Shown piece by piece: positions 24,677 to 31,905 of a stretch of DNA of 32,388 nt. The notes under the pieces were generated by a model that saw only the letters and a program-made list of their open reading frames with translations, made no database searches and had not been told where the DNA came from. Numbering within the stretch: the stretch's first letter is position 1; every line of letters starts with the position of its first letter. This DNA is from CALSMU01 sp963926405 (GTDB lineage: Bacteria > Bacteroidota > Bacteroidia > Flavobacteriales_D > Parvicellaceae), in NCBI GenBank assembly GCA_963926405.1, contig CAWUXI010000113.1, positions 1-32,388 on the forward strand, read 5' to 3'. The position numbers and the translations under genes are program-made.

Positions 24677-27115
24677 TCAGTAGATACTAGGGTAATCTAT
24701 AGGATTTACTTCGTTCATCATTGTGTAAATTGCATCGAAAATGTCTTCTACGCTAGGTTTAGAGAAATAGTCACCATCCGAACCATAAGCAGGTCTGTGT
24801 TCCTTTCCAGTTAATGCAATTGGAGCAGAGTCTAAGTGATGGTATCCACCTTGCTCTTGCAACACTTGTTGCATCATGAATGCGGTTGTTCCTCCTGGAA
24901 AATCTTCATCAATAAAAATAATTCTATTTGTTTTCTTTAAAGACTCTAAAATGTCGTGCTTAATATCAAATGGCATCAAAGTTTGAACATCGATAAGCTC
25001 AACAGAAATCCCTTCTTTTTCTAATTGCTCTGCTGCAATCTGACATAAATTAAATGTCGAACCATAACTAACAACCGTAACATCTATTCCTGGTTTTACT
25101 ATTTCGACAACCCCTAAAGGTGTTTTGAATTCGGATAAATTAGTTGGCATTTTTTCTTTCGAACGATAACCATTTAAACACTCAATAACTAATGCTGGAT
25201 CGTCTCCTTCTAACAAAGTATTGTAAAAACCTGCAGCCTTTGTCATGTTTCGAGGAACACAAACATGAACCCCTTTCACAAGGTTGATAATTCCAGCCAT
25301 AGGTGATCCCGCATGCCAAATACCTTCTAGTCGGTGACCTCTGGTTCTAATAATTAAAGGTGCTTTTTGACCACCTTTAGTTCTCCACTGCACTGTAGCT
25401 AAATCATCACTCATAATTTGCAGGCAGTATAATATATAATCTAAATACTGAATTTCAGCAATTGGTCGTAAACCACGCATTGCCATTCCAATTCCTTGGC
25501 CAATAATAGTGGCTTCTCTTATACCTGTGTCAGCAACTCTTAAATTTCCAAATTGCTCTTGCATTCCTTCCATCGATTGGTTTACACCACCAATTTTACC
25601 AGTATCCTCCCCAAATGTGATTACTTCGGGATATTTTTCAAATAATTTTCTAAAGTTTTCTCTTAATATGATACGTCCATCATCACTTGAGTCATCTGCG
25701 TATTCAGGAAGCACTTCATCTATTTTTAACGGGCTTTGGTCTGATTCAGAATACAAATAAGAAGCGTACCTTTCATGCGTTTCTACAATGCTCTTATTTA
25801 CCCAGTTAATTAAATTTTGTTTTGCAGAACCAGACTCCCCTTTAATTAGCCGCAATGCTTGTTTTACTGCTGTAATTGCATCTTTACGAATTGGTTCAAT
25901 CGCCTTTTTCAAAGAATCGGTAATAGCAGCAATAGCGTCATTTCCAGTTTCTTCAGTTAATGCTTCTAATAAAGTAACTGCAGAATCTACATCTTGTTTA
26001 ATTCCGTCTACAAAATTCGACCATGCTTTTTTTTGTTCTATTCGGACTTCCTTCTTTGCCTCTTTGCGGATAGTATCCAATTCTTCTTCAGTAGCAATGG
26101 CTTCTCCTGCTGCATTTTCTGAACTAATCATCCATTTTTTCATTTGGGCAATGCAATCATATTCTTCCGCCCATTTTAATTGTTCTGGAGTTTTATATCG
26201 TTCATGCGAACCAGAAGTTGAGTGACCTTGAGGTTGTGTTACTTCTTCTACATGAATTAGTGTTGGCACATGATTTTCTCGACAATAGCTAATAGCTTCT
26301 TTATAAGTTTGCATCAAAGAAGGGTAGTCCCAACCTTTTACTTTATGGATCTTAAACCCATTAGAACCTTCTGTTTTTTCAAACCCTGCTAGGGCTTCTG
26401 AAATACTAGCTTTAGTAGTTTGAAACTTTTTAGGGACAGAGATTCCCCAGCCATCGTCCCAAACAGATATTGCCATCGGCACTTCCAAAACACCAGCAGC
26501 ATTCATTGTCTCCCAGAATAAGCCTTCGGAAGTACTGGCATCTCCAATTGTGCCAAAAGCAACTTCATTTCCTTTGTTACTGAAGTTGGTAAACCCTTCT
26601 AGTTCTGGGATATTTCGATACATTTTTGAAGCCAATGCTAAACCTAGTAGACGAGGCATTTGTCCAGCAGTAGGAGAAATGTCAGCACTTGAGTTTTTTT
26701 GCTCCATTAAGTTTTTCCAACTTCCATCCGCATTTAAACTGCGGGTTGCATAATGCCCACCCATTTGGCGACCACCTGAAGTTGGTTCGTTTTCTATTTT
26801 CGTGTCGGCATACAATCCAGCATAATATTCTTTAATTCCCAATGCACCAATTGCCATCATGAAGGTCTGGTCTCTATAATAGCCTGATCTAAAATCCCCA
26901 TTTTTAAATTGCTTTGCCATAGCCAATTGTGCAACTTCTTTGCCATCACCAAAAATGCCGAATTTAGCCTTGCCCGTCAAAACTTCTCTGCGACCTAACA
27001 AAGACATCTCTCTACTAATACAAGCAATTTTGTAATCCGCGATTACTTCCTGTTTAAAAGTATCGAACTTGCTGTAATCTTTCTCCTCCATAGTTGTCGC
27101 TTTGTCTTGGGCCAT
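24677..27115 (-). CDS. Fused 2-oxoacid dehydrogenase E1, alpha and beta
   Basis: The 812-residue protein joins the alpha and beta subunits of a thiamine-diphosphate-dependent E1 component, which decarboxylates a 2-oxoacid and passes the acyl group to the lipoyl E2. The alpha half (about 20-330) has the cofactor motif GDAS...N (191-205). The beta half (about 480-812) has EVITFGEDTGKIGG, IREATIIGQGIGMAM, GHRLEGIWHAGSPMAGI and VVSYGSTFNLCQIAAE. A charged helical linker (about 330-470) joins them. The fused form is common in Bacteroidota and usually assigned to branched-chain or related 2-oxoacids; the exact substrate cannot be read from the sequence. The ATG at 27091 (MEEKDY) is an alternative start. 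It is the first gene of the E1-protease-secreted protein operon. Confidence 0.93.
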   Translation of the reverse strand: MAQDKATTMEEKDYSKFDTFKQEVIADYKIACISREMSLLGRREVLTGKAKFGIFGDGKEVAQLAMAKQFKNGDFRSGYYRDQTFMMAIGALGIKEYYAGLYADTKIENEPTSGGRQMGGHYATRSLNADGSWKNLMEQKNSSADISPTAGQMPRLLGLALASKMYRNIPELEGFTNFSNKGNEVAFGTIGDASTSEGLFWETMNAAGVLEVPMAISVWDDGWGISVPKKFQTTKASISEALAGFEKTEGSNGFKIHKVKGWDYPSLMQTYKEAISYCRENHVPTLIHVEEVTQPQGHSTSGSHERYKTPEQLKWAEEYDCIAQMKKWMISSENAAGEAIATEEELDTIRKEAKKEVRIEQKKAWSNFVDGIKQDVDSAVTLLEALTEETGNDAIAAITDSLKKAIEPIRKDAITAVKQALRLIKGESGSAKQNLINWVNKSIVETHERYASYLYSESDQSPLKIDEVLPEYADDSSDDGRIILRENFRKLFEKYPEVITFGEDTGKIGGVNQSMEGMQEQFGNLRVADTGIREATIIGQGIGMAMRGLRPIAEIQYLDYILYCLQIMSDDLATVQWRTKGGQKAPLIIRTRGHRLEGIWHAGSPMAGIINLVKGVHVCVPRNMTKAAGFYNTLLEGDDPALVIECLNGYRSKEKMPTNLSEFKTPLGVVEIVKPGIDVTVVSYGSTFNLCQIAAEQLEKEGISVELIDVQTLMPFDIKHDILESLKKTNRIIFIDEDFPGGTTAFMMQQVLQEQGGYHHLDSAPIALTGKEHRPAYGSDGDYFSKPSVEDIFDAIYTMMNEVNPIDYPSIY

Positions 27116-27780
27116 ATTCTACTTCCTTTAAGTGTTGTAATTAAACCAAAATACGGGTTGAATCTATTGGTTTAAGCCGAGCGAAAATAAGATATATAGC
27201 CGAGAATTCAAAGGGTTTTAGAGTTTGAATGTTCTGATAATATTTGGTTTGTAAAAGCCTTAAAATATAGAGAGCCAATATTTATGTTCAGATACTCATT
27301 AATTCCTCTGCTGCCAACTATTGCTTATGATGTTTGGTGTGTTTTTTCGCTGAGTCTTGTGAATAGTATTTTTTGATGGTTAAGTGGCTCAAAAGCTTTT
27401 TTTGCTTCTTGCATGCAGCAACCGTATGAATAGCTCTGGTTCATTTAATCTATGGTGCAGGTTGCCTAATTTTTTTATTGATCGTGTTTTCGAAAAGTTT
27501 TATATTAAAAGTGATTTCTTCGAATTCTATTCTGCTTCTTGTTTTTATCTAAATAGTCGGCAAAGAATTCAATTAAATTGCAATTATATACCTATTTTTG
27601 TACTAGTTCTTTAAAAAAAAAGATTGTAATGAATGAGGTTGTTTATAAACGGTTTTATTTATTTTTTTATTAACCAAGGTATTTTTCGCTTTAATAGCAT
27701 CGCTATAGAAAAGAAAAATAACGAAGAGTAATGGAAAAAGAAGATTAACGTTGCATTAAATTATTCTTTATAATCTTTAT
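27116..27780. other. 665-base gap between the E1 gene and ssrA
   Basis: No convincing gene lies here. A plus-strand open frame at 27384-27614 (76 codons, GTG start) has poor protein character: no family match, T-rich DNA and a composition of Phe, Tyr and Cys. It overlaps no promoter box or terminator and looks accidental. The last 30 bases hold the ssrA promoter. Confidence 0.6.
27750..27778 (+). promoter_or_regulatory. Promoter of the tmRNA gene
   Basis: GTTG (27750-27753) and TAATCTTT (27771-27778) are separated by 17 bases. This fits the Bacteroidota TTTG / TAnnTTTG pattern apart from the last base. The -7 box ends two bases before the first tmRNA base, exactly where this class of box lies relative to the transcript start. 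Confidence 0.55.
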
Positions 27781-28175
27781 GGGGCCGACCTTGGATTTGA
27801 CAGCGAGAGTATCGGTTTTGTAAGCATGTCGAGATGTGTGAGTTGGCTCGTAAAAACTAATTCTCATCCAATTTAATTGGAAATAACAACTACGCACTTG
27901 CTGCTTAGTCGCTTAATGTGACTCAGCTTAATCGCGCTACTAGGTAGTCGACAAGTACCCTGGTTATAACTACCCGTTTATCGGTTATAACTATATGGGT
28001 TCGTTGGTATAAACTAGCATTAATAGAGTCTTGATATTAATGCGAAACTAAAAAGACTAAGCTATAAATTGGGTGTTCGCTTCCGGTTTACAGTCGAAAA
28101 TTAATAGTGAAATAAACATGTAGAAAGCACTACTTGAACCTTGTTTGGACGAGGGTTCGAAACCCTCCGGCTCCA
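27781..28175 (+). ncRNA. ssrA: tmRNA (ssrA)
   Basis: The 5' end GGGGCCG pairs with the 3' end CGGCTCC (28168-28174), forming the acceptor stem, with discriminator A at 28175. CCA is not encoded. The GACCTTGGATTTGACAGCGA block and the 3' T-arm (GAGGG TTCGAAA CCCTC) are typical. The tag frame begins with GGA at 27879 and encodes GNNNYALAA, stopping at TAG 27906-27908. The tag marks proteins released from stalled ribosomes for proteolysis; the ALAA end is the degron recognised by ClpXP. The middle (27909-28130) should hold the pseudoknots. It is preceded by a good promoter and followed by a strong terminator. Confidence 0.97.
27879..27908 (+). other. tmRNA tag reading frame, GNNNYALAA
   Basis: GGA AAT AAC AAC TAC GCA CTT GCT GCT TAG encodes GNNNYALAA and a stop codon. 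The tag remembered from other Bacteroidota is GENNYALAA, so position 2 is Asn in place of Glu. The degron end YALAA is unchanged. Confidence 0.85.
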
Positions 28176-28176
28176 C
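28160..28176 (+). repeat. ssrA 3'-end repeat, copy 1 (in the gene)
   Basis: The last part of ssrA, AAACCCTCCGGCTCCAC, recurs exactly at 28324-28340. The overlapping stretch GGCTCCACTCTGATAAA (28169-28185), which runs from the gene end into its flank, recurs exactly at 30435-30451. This is the position used by tyrosine recombinases as an attachment site. Confidence 0.7.
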
Positions 28177-28182
28177 TCTGAT

Positions 28183-28214
28183 AAAATGCTGCTCCTTTTG
28201 GAGTGGCATTTTTT
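28183..28214 (+). terminator. Intrinsic terminator of tmRNA
   Basis: AAAATGC and CTCC pair with GGAG and GCATTTT around TTTT, followed by T residues. It starts eight bases after the tmRNA 3' end. Confidence 0.85.
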
Positions 28215-28226
28215 GTTCTGGCCTAT

Positions 28227-28240
28227 GAGAACTTGTTCTC
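28227..28240. repeat. Perfect 14-base inverted repeat
   Basis: GAGAAC (28227-28232) and GTTCTC (28235-28240) are complementary around TT. It lies between the tmRNA terminator and a second, oppositely oriented terminator-like hairpin. Confidence 0.5.
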
Positions 28241-28255
28241 TAATTGGGCTGAAAA

Positions 28256-28289
28256 AAAATGCCAAATGAACGAAGTGAAGTAGCATTTT
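28256..28289 (-). terminator. Terminator-like hairpin, opposite orientation
   Basis: AAAATGC (28256-28262) pairs with GCATTTT (28283-28289) around a 20-base loop with CGAAGTGAAG. On the minus strand it is followed by a T run. It resembles the tmRNA terminator in inverted orientation. It could stop leftward transcription from the YdcF-like gene. Confidence 0.55.
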
Positions 28290-28323
28290 ATCCACTGCAC
28301 GTTAGTCTATGGGTTCATGAAAT

Positions 28324-28340
28324 AAACCCTCCGGCTCCAC
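28324..28340 (+). repeat. ssrA 3'-end repeat, copy 2
   Basis: Exact 17-base copy of 28160-28176, 164 bases downstream and in the same orientation. The T-arm-like arms GGGTT and AACCC (28310s to 28328) enclose an altered loop (CATGAAATA), so it cannot form a proper tmRNA end. It has its own terminator at 28347-28392. Confidence 0.75.
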
Positions 28341-28346
28341 CCAATG

Positions 28347-28392
28347 GGTAAGGGCCAATTTTGGAAAAAATTGGCCAACTTTACCTTTTTTT
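28347..28392 (+). terminator. Strong intrinsic terminator after the second ssrA end
   Basis: GGCCAATTTT (28353-28362) and AAAATTGGCC (28367-28376) form a perfect ten-base stem with loop GGAA. Outer arms GGTAA and TTACC extend it, and seven T residues follow. Confidence 0.85.
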
Positions 28393-28407
28393 AAATATCG
28401 AAAGAAG

Positions 28408-29157
28408 TTATATATACCCCATTAATTTATAGGTATAGTAGCCGATTATCTCATGAAATAATGCGCGCCATTTACTTAAATAAGCTGATTGCGGCTGTAT
28501 ATAATCTTCGATGGATATGGTTTTTTGTTTTAAACTTTTTAAATAGGGATCAACCTGTAAGTTATTTTTTTTAAAACATGCTATAGCTCTTTTGTAGTGA
28601 AAGTCTGAGGTGATTAATAGGCTGCTAGGAGCTAATTTATGATTTGAAAAAATTAAGTCAGCAGTATAAGCAGCATTTTGGAAAGTATTTTGAGATTTGG
28701 TTTCACAAATAATATCAGTTTCAGGAATCCCTATTTTTAAAAGGTAAGATTTCAAATATTCGGATTCAATAATTTCTGATTGAAGGCTTCCTGAAGCACC
28801 TGTAATAATAATTTTATCTATGACATTGTCGTTGTACAGTTTTACTGTATACAGCAATCGATCTGAACTTTCACCAAATTTAATATCTTCAAGAGTAGAG
28901 TTGAGGCTTATCATTCCGCCCAAAAGAATACCATAGTCGTATTTTTTCTTTAGTTGCAAGGGTTTTACTTCCCATTGATTAAATATAGTTTGATAGATAA
29001 AACCATTGGAAAAAAATAACAGTAGAACAAAGGATATAAGAAGGTATCTTCGTCTTCGGTGTTTTGTTCTTACAAATAATCCAAGAATAAAAAAGGTAGT
29101 AATAAACACCAAAGGATCCGCAATAAACGCTACTATTTTTGAGAAGATAAAAAACAA
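28408..29157 (-). CDS. YdcF/ElyC-type DUF218 membrane protein
   Basis: The 249 residues start with two membrane segments (about 8-28 and 36-56, with a basic KHRRRR loop between). The cytoplasmic or periplasmic DUF218 domain follows, with YGILLGGMIS (76-85), DKIIITGASGS, CETKSQNTFQNAAYTADLI and SSLLITSDFHYKRAIACFKK. ElyC/SanA/YdcF proteins of this fold are linked to envelope and peptidoglycan-precursor metabolism, but no reaction is firmly known. It has no close promoter box and sits alone between ssrA and a 511-base gap. Leftward transcription would run into the hairpin at 28256. Confidence 0.85.
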   Translation of the reverse strand: MFFIFSKIVAFIADPLVFITTFFILGLFVRTKHRRRRYLLISFVLLLFFSNGFIYQTIFNQWEVKPLQLKKKYDYGILLGGMISLNSTLEDIKFGESSDRLLYTVKLYNDNVIDKIIITGASGSLQSEIIESEYLKSYLLKIGIPETDIICETKSQNTFQNAAYTADLIFSNHKLAPSSLLITSDFHYKRAIACFKKNNLQVDPYLKSLKQKTISIEDYIQPQSAYLSKWRALFHEIIGYYTYKLMGYI

Positions 29158-29668
29158 ATTTTATTTTTTTATAAAGCTATTTATTTTCTGTAACAAACAT
29201 GTTAGCTAATTATGTTTTATTTGACAGTACCTTATTAATTATTTCTTAGTAGGCTTAAACCTGGATTCCTATCTGGACTCAATTAAAAACTTCTTCAAAT
29301 CTATCTTTGCTCAATAGAATTAGGTTATTAGCGATTCCATAGAATTAGATAAAGGTACTATAGATATATTCTTTTTTATACGCAAGCTTACCTTGAATGT
29401 TTTTCCCAGGATGCATTAATATGGTTCTGCATTAAATTTCTATTTTGAAATTCAGCAGTTCCTTACTAAGGGCTAATTTGGGCAATTTAACAACGAAGTA
29501 ATTTAATCTGTATCCAAAACAATCGGGATCTTGAATTTTACTGGAGCACTTGTATGTAAAAGCTCTATTTATTCAGCTTTCATTGACTTTTCCAATATAC
29601 CTTTTTCCATGTGACAAGCTTTTTAATAGGATGCTCGATTTAGACGATAAACTTTCTTTAGTTGCTTC
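29158..29668. other. 511-base gap with decayed coding fragments
   Basis: No intact gene is seen. On the minus strand there are short open pieces broken by stop codons. One, at about 29270-29322, encodes AKIDLKKFLIES and matches a second fragment at 30381-30429. Another near 29520 gives APVKFKIPIVLDTD before a stop. The composition suggests debris of lost genes. Confidence 0.5.
29270..29322 (-). pseudogene. Degraded coding end, copy A
   Basis: The minus strand reads AKIDLKKFLIESR and stop, with a stop codon shortly upstream in the same frame. The DNA aligns with 30381-30429 (CTCAAT, AACTTC, TCAAATCT, CTTTGC and ATAGAATTA shared in the same order). It is probably the 3' end of a lost paralogue; no family is recognised. 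Confidence 0.4.
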
Positions 29669-30145
29669 CTAATCATTGGATTCTATCTCATCAGACTTCA
29701 ATATTTTATGAACGCCTCTTCTAAGTCGCTTGAACGCTCGTTCAAGAAGATTAACTCCAATTAAAGTAAATAAGGTTAGCAAAGTTATAGACACGGCCGC
29801 CTGGTAGTTTCCAAAACCAATGAGACATCCAATAGCTGCAAGTATCCATATTATGGCAGCTGATGTAACACCTTGTACTATTCCTTCTTTCGAGAGCATC
29901 ATTCCTGCTCCTAGAAAACCAACTCCCGTTACCAGCGAACCTAGCACTCGCACACCACCAATTGCATCCTGATAAAAGTTAGCTAAAGCTATAAAAGCAT
30001 AGGCTCCCATGCAAACTAGAATACTCGTCCGTATACCGGCAGGTTTTCCAAACCATTGCCTTTCAAAACCAAGTAAAAAACCGCAAAATATTGCAATCAA
30101 GCAAGCTTCTATTTTAAGTGGTTCTATTGAAAATGTTTGATACAT
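29669..30145 (-). CDS. MgtC/SapB family membrane protein
   Basis: The 158 residues have the MgtC/SapB N-terminal domain: LIAIFCGFLLGFERQ (16-30), GIRTSILVCMGAYAFIALAN, GVGFLGAGMML (75-85) and GVTSAAIIWILAAIGCLIGFG. Four to five membrane segments are predicted, with a basic C-terminal tail (FKRLRRGVHK). The longer C-terminal domain of some MgtC proteins is absent, which is common in the family. Relatives support growth at low magnesium or acid pH and in some species inhibit the ATP synthase; the role here is unknown. It stands alone between two gene-poor stretches. Confidence 0.92.
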   Translation of the reverse strand: MYQTFSIEPLKIEACLIAIFCGFLLGFERQWFGKPAGIRTSILVCMGAYAFIALANFYQDAIGGVRVLGSLVTGVGFLGAGMMLSKEGIVQGVTSAAIIWILAAIGCLIGFGNYQAAVSITLLTLFTLIGVNLLERAFKRLRRGVHKILKSDEIESND

Positions 30146-30346
30146 TTTGTCGTTGTTTAATTTTGTTTATTTAGTTAAAAATAAGCGTAATTCGAAGTTA
30201 AATAAAATTAAGCTAAAAAAAGCAAAGAAATACAAAATAAGAAAATACAATATCTAATTTTTTTTGTTTGAAGAAAGCATACTAGAGTATGTGAATATAC
30301 AGGTTGCAAGAATTCTATTGTTTAACGGATATTTATGCCCCTTTAT

Positions 30347-30496
30347 TTATCTGAAATTACTATATTCCTCAACCTCTAAAAGCTCAATCAACTTCCTCAA
30401 ATCTTGCTTTGCAATATTTGATAGAATTATTTGGGGCTCCACTCTGATAAATCCGTTATCATTCATAGATAATGTAAAGCGTTTACTAAATAATTG
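30347..30496 (-). pseudogene. Degraded coding end, copy B
   Basis: An open frame of 49 codons and a stop on the minus strand, preceded by an in-frame TAA. It contains MNDNGFIRVEPQIILSN then IAKQDLRKLIELLEVEEYSNFR. The AKQDLRKLIELLE part aligns with the AKIDLKKFLIES of copy A at 29270-29322. The ssrA-like repeat lies inside it. A short real gene from ATG at 30466 (39 residues) is possible but less likely. Confidence 0.4.
30435..30451 (+). repeat. ssrA 3'-end and flank repeat, copy 3
   Basis: GGCTCCACTCTGATAAA is an exact 17-base copy of 28169-28185, in the same orientation and 2.27 kb downstream. It includes both the end of ssrA and the ten bases after it. This would be the right attachment site of an element integrated at ssrA. 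Confidence 0.65.
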
Positions 30497-30613
30497 TTAA
30501 TTCTTCAAAGAATACGCTAAATTTATAGTGTTAATTTCAGAAGGTAAATCAAGCCATTTATGGGTTTTGATGGCACACTTGATTGACCATTTTGAAAATT
30601 GAAATAAAGAAAA

Positions 30614-30634
30614 CAACATAAATAGATTATGTTG
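30614..30634. promoter_or_regulatory. Inverted repeat before the coiled-coil gene
   Basis: CAACATAA and TTATGTTG are perfect eight-base complements around ATAGA, 39 bases before the ATG at 30674. It lacks a T run and could be an operator. No clear TAnnTTTG box is seen nearby. Confidence 0.4.
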
Positions 30635-30673
30635 TAACGAGTTAAATTTCAGTAAATATTTTAAGTAATAGTT

Positions 30674-31870
30674 ATGTATAAATTAAATATTTTTTTTGAT
30701 CAATTGAAAAGAATTTCCTTTTGGGGTAGAATTTTCAAATGGGCTTCACTTCGCAGTCTGTCGCATGAGGCACTGCAAGAGTTAACAAGTTTAAATAATT
30801 CTCATGCTAAAATAAGCGATGAATTAAGTGAAGTAAAAAACGAAAAGAACCTCCTTGAGCAAAAGGTCACTACCCTGAAAGCTCAAGAAGGAGATTTGAA
30901 CATCTCTATTGCCAGAGTTAACGCTCAAGTTGAGGCTGAGAAGAATAAAGTTACTGAACTAGCAGAAAGGCTTGCAGCCTCAAATAAAACAATTTCTAAA
31001 GCGATTTCAGACCGTGAACGTGAAATGGAGGACTATCAAAAAAGTATTGATAAGCTCAACAATGCGCAAACTTCTTTAGATAATGAGAAAACGAGAGTAA
31101 ATGATGCAAGAGTGAAGGAGAAGGAGTTAGAGTTGGAAGAAATGAAACGCACCTGGCAGACGCACGAGATAGCTGTAGCGCAAGAAATGAAAAGGTTATG
31201 TCTTAAACATACAGTTACATACCTTGATTCTGTTCCGTTTAAAGGCGCTCCAGACAATCCAATTGAAATTTGCGATGAGATTATAATATTTGATGCAAAA
31301 TCCCCTTCTAACAATGATTTAAATAATTTTCCCAAATACATAAAATTACAGGCAGAAAACGCAAAGAAATACACTAAAAATGCGGGCGTTAAAAAGGAGA
31401 TCTACCTTGTTGTGCCTTCAAATACGGTTAAAGTAATACCTTCTTTTCATTACGACATGGGGGAGTATGATGTTTATGTAATTACAGTTGATGCATTGGA
31501 GCCCGTATTACTTTCTCTTAAGAAGATAGAACAATACGAGTTTGCAGACAAATTAAGCCCTGATGAAAGAAGCGCAATCTGCAGAGTGCTTGGTAAATAT
31601 GCACATGCTACAAAGAGAAGAATCCAAATAGATCAGTACATGTCAAATCATATGCTAGGTTTGCTGAAATATGCTGAAAATTCTCTACCGGAAGATTTTC
31701 ATGAATCGGTTATACAATTTGAAAAAGCGGAAAAATTAAATCCTACACAAGAAAAAAGAAGTAAAGAAATCAGCACTGCAAAATTGAATGATGATTTTAC
31801 TAAAATCAATAAAGATGCAGTAATACATGACGAGGATTTTCCGAAAAAGTTAGGGGAGATGGAGTTGTAA
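30674..31870 (+). CDS. Coiled-coil protein with RmuC-like nuclease domain
   Basis: I do not recognise a named family. The 398-residue protein has a long coiled coil (about 35-170, heptads rich in Glu, Lys, Leu), then a compact domain (about 175-315). This domain holds APDNPIEICDEIIIFDAKSPS (PDN at 193-195, D-A-K at 207-209), an IKLQAENAKKYTK helix, YLVVPSNT, YDVYVITVDALEPVLLSLKKIE and a KYAHATKRRIQID helix. The order D-x-K strand, helix, PS-strand, then LEP-type strand recalls the PD-(D/E)XK core of RmuC, a coiled-coil protein linked to limiting recombination of inverted repeats. RmuC's N-terminal membrane anchor is not obvious; the N-terminus is aromatic and amphipathic. It converges with a DUF2130 gene. 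Nuclease activity is inference. Confidence 0.6.
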   Translation: MYKLNIFFDQLKRISFWGRIFKWASLRSLSHEALQELTSLNNSHAKISDELSEVKNEKNLLEQKVTTLKAQEGDLNISIARVNAQVEAEKNKVTELAERLAASNKTISKAISDREREMEDYQKSIDKLNNAQTSLDNEKTRVNDARVKEKELELEEMKRTWQTHEIAVAQEMKRLCLKHTVTYLDSVPFKGAPDNPIEICDEIIIFDAKSPSNNDLNNFPKYIKLQAENAKKYTKNAGVKKEIYLVVPSNTVKVIPSFHYDMGEYDVYVITVDALEPVLLSLKKIEQYEFADKLSPDERSAICRVLGKYAHATKRRIQIDQYMSNHMLGLLKYAENSLPEDFHESVIQFEKAEKLNPTQEKRSKEISTAKLNDDFTKINKDAVIHDEDFPKKLGEMEL

Positions 31871-31905
31871 TGAACTTGTTTTGATAAATTTTGAAATTCA
31901 ATCTA

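Larger units (their letters stand above)
30146..30673. other. 528-base gap with a gene remnant and ssrA-like repeat
   Basis: No intact gene. It holds a minus-strand remnant (30347-30496), a copy of the ssrA 3' end (30435-30451), the stem CATACT/AGTATG near 30278-30292 and an inverted repeat at 30614-30634 before the coiled-coil gene. Confidence 0.55.

Noticed and set aside
27384..27614. 76-codon plus-strand open frame between the E1 gene and ssrA
   Set aside because: Protein composition is odd (many Phe, Cys and Ser), there is no recognisable family, no promoter box, and T-rich DNA makes such frames likely by chance.
28101..28295. 64-codon minus-strand frame across the tmRNA 3' end and terminator
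   Set aside because: It is antisense to tmRNA and hairpins; its sequence is only the translation of tmRNA structure.
29669..30145. MgtC as cargo of a defence island
   Set aside because: It is a complete, ordinary MgtC/SapB membrane protein with no neighbour suggesting defence.
30278..30292. CATACT/AGTATG hairpin upstream of the degraded fragment
   Set aside because: The stem is six bases with a two-base loop, no T run and no gene near it; it is likely chance.
30264..30500. 78-codon plus-strand frame
   Set aside because: It is the opposite strand of the degraded coding end, has a low-complexity leucine/serine composition and contains the ssrA-like repeat.
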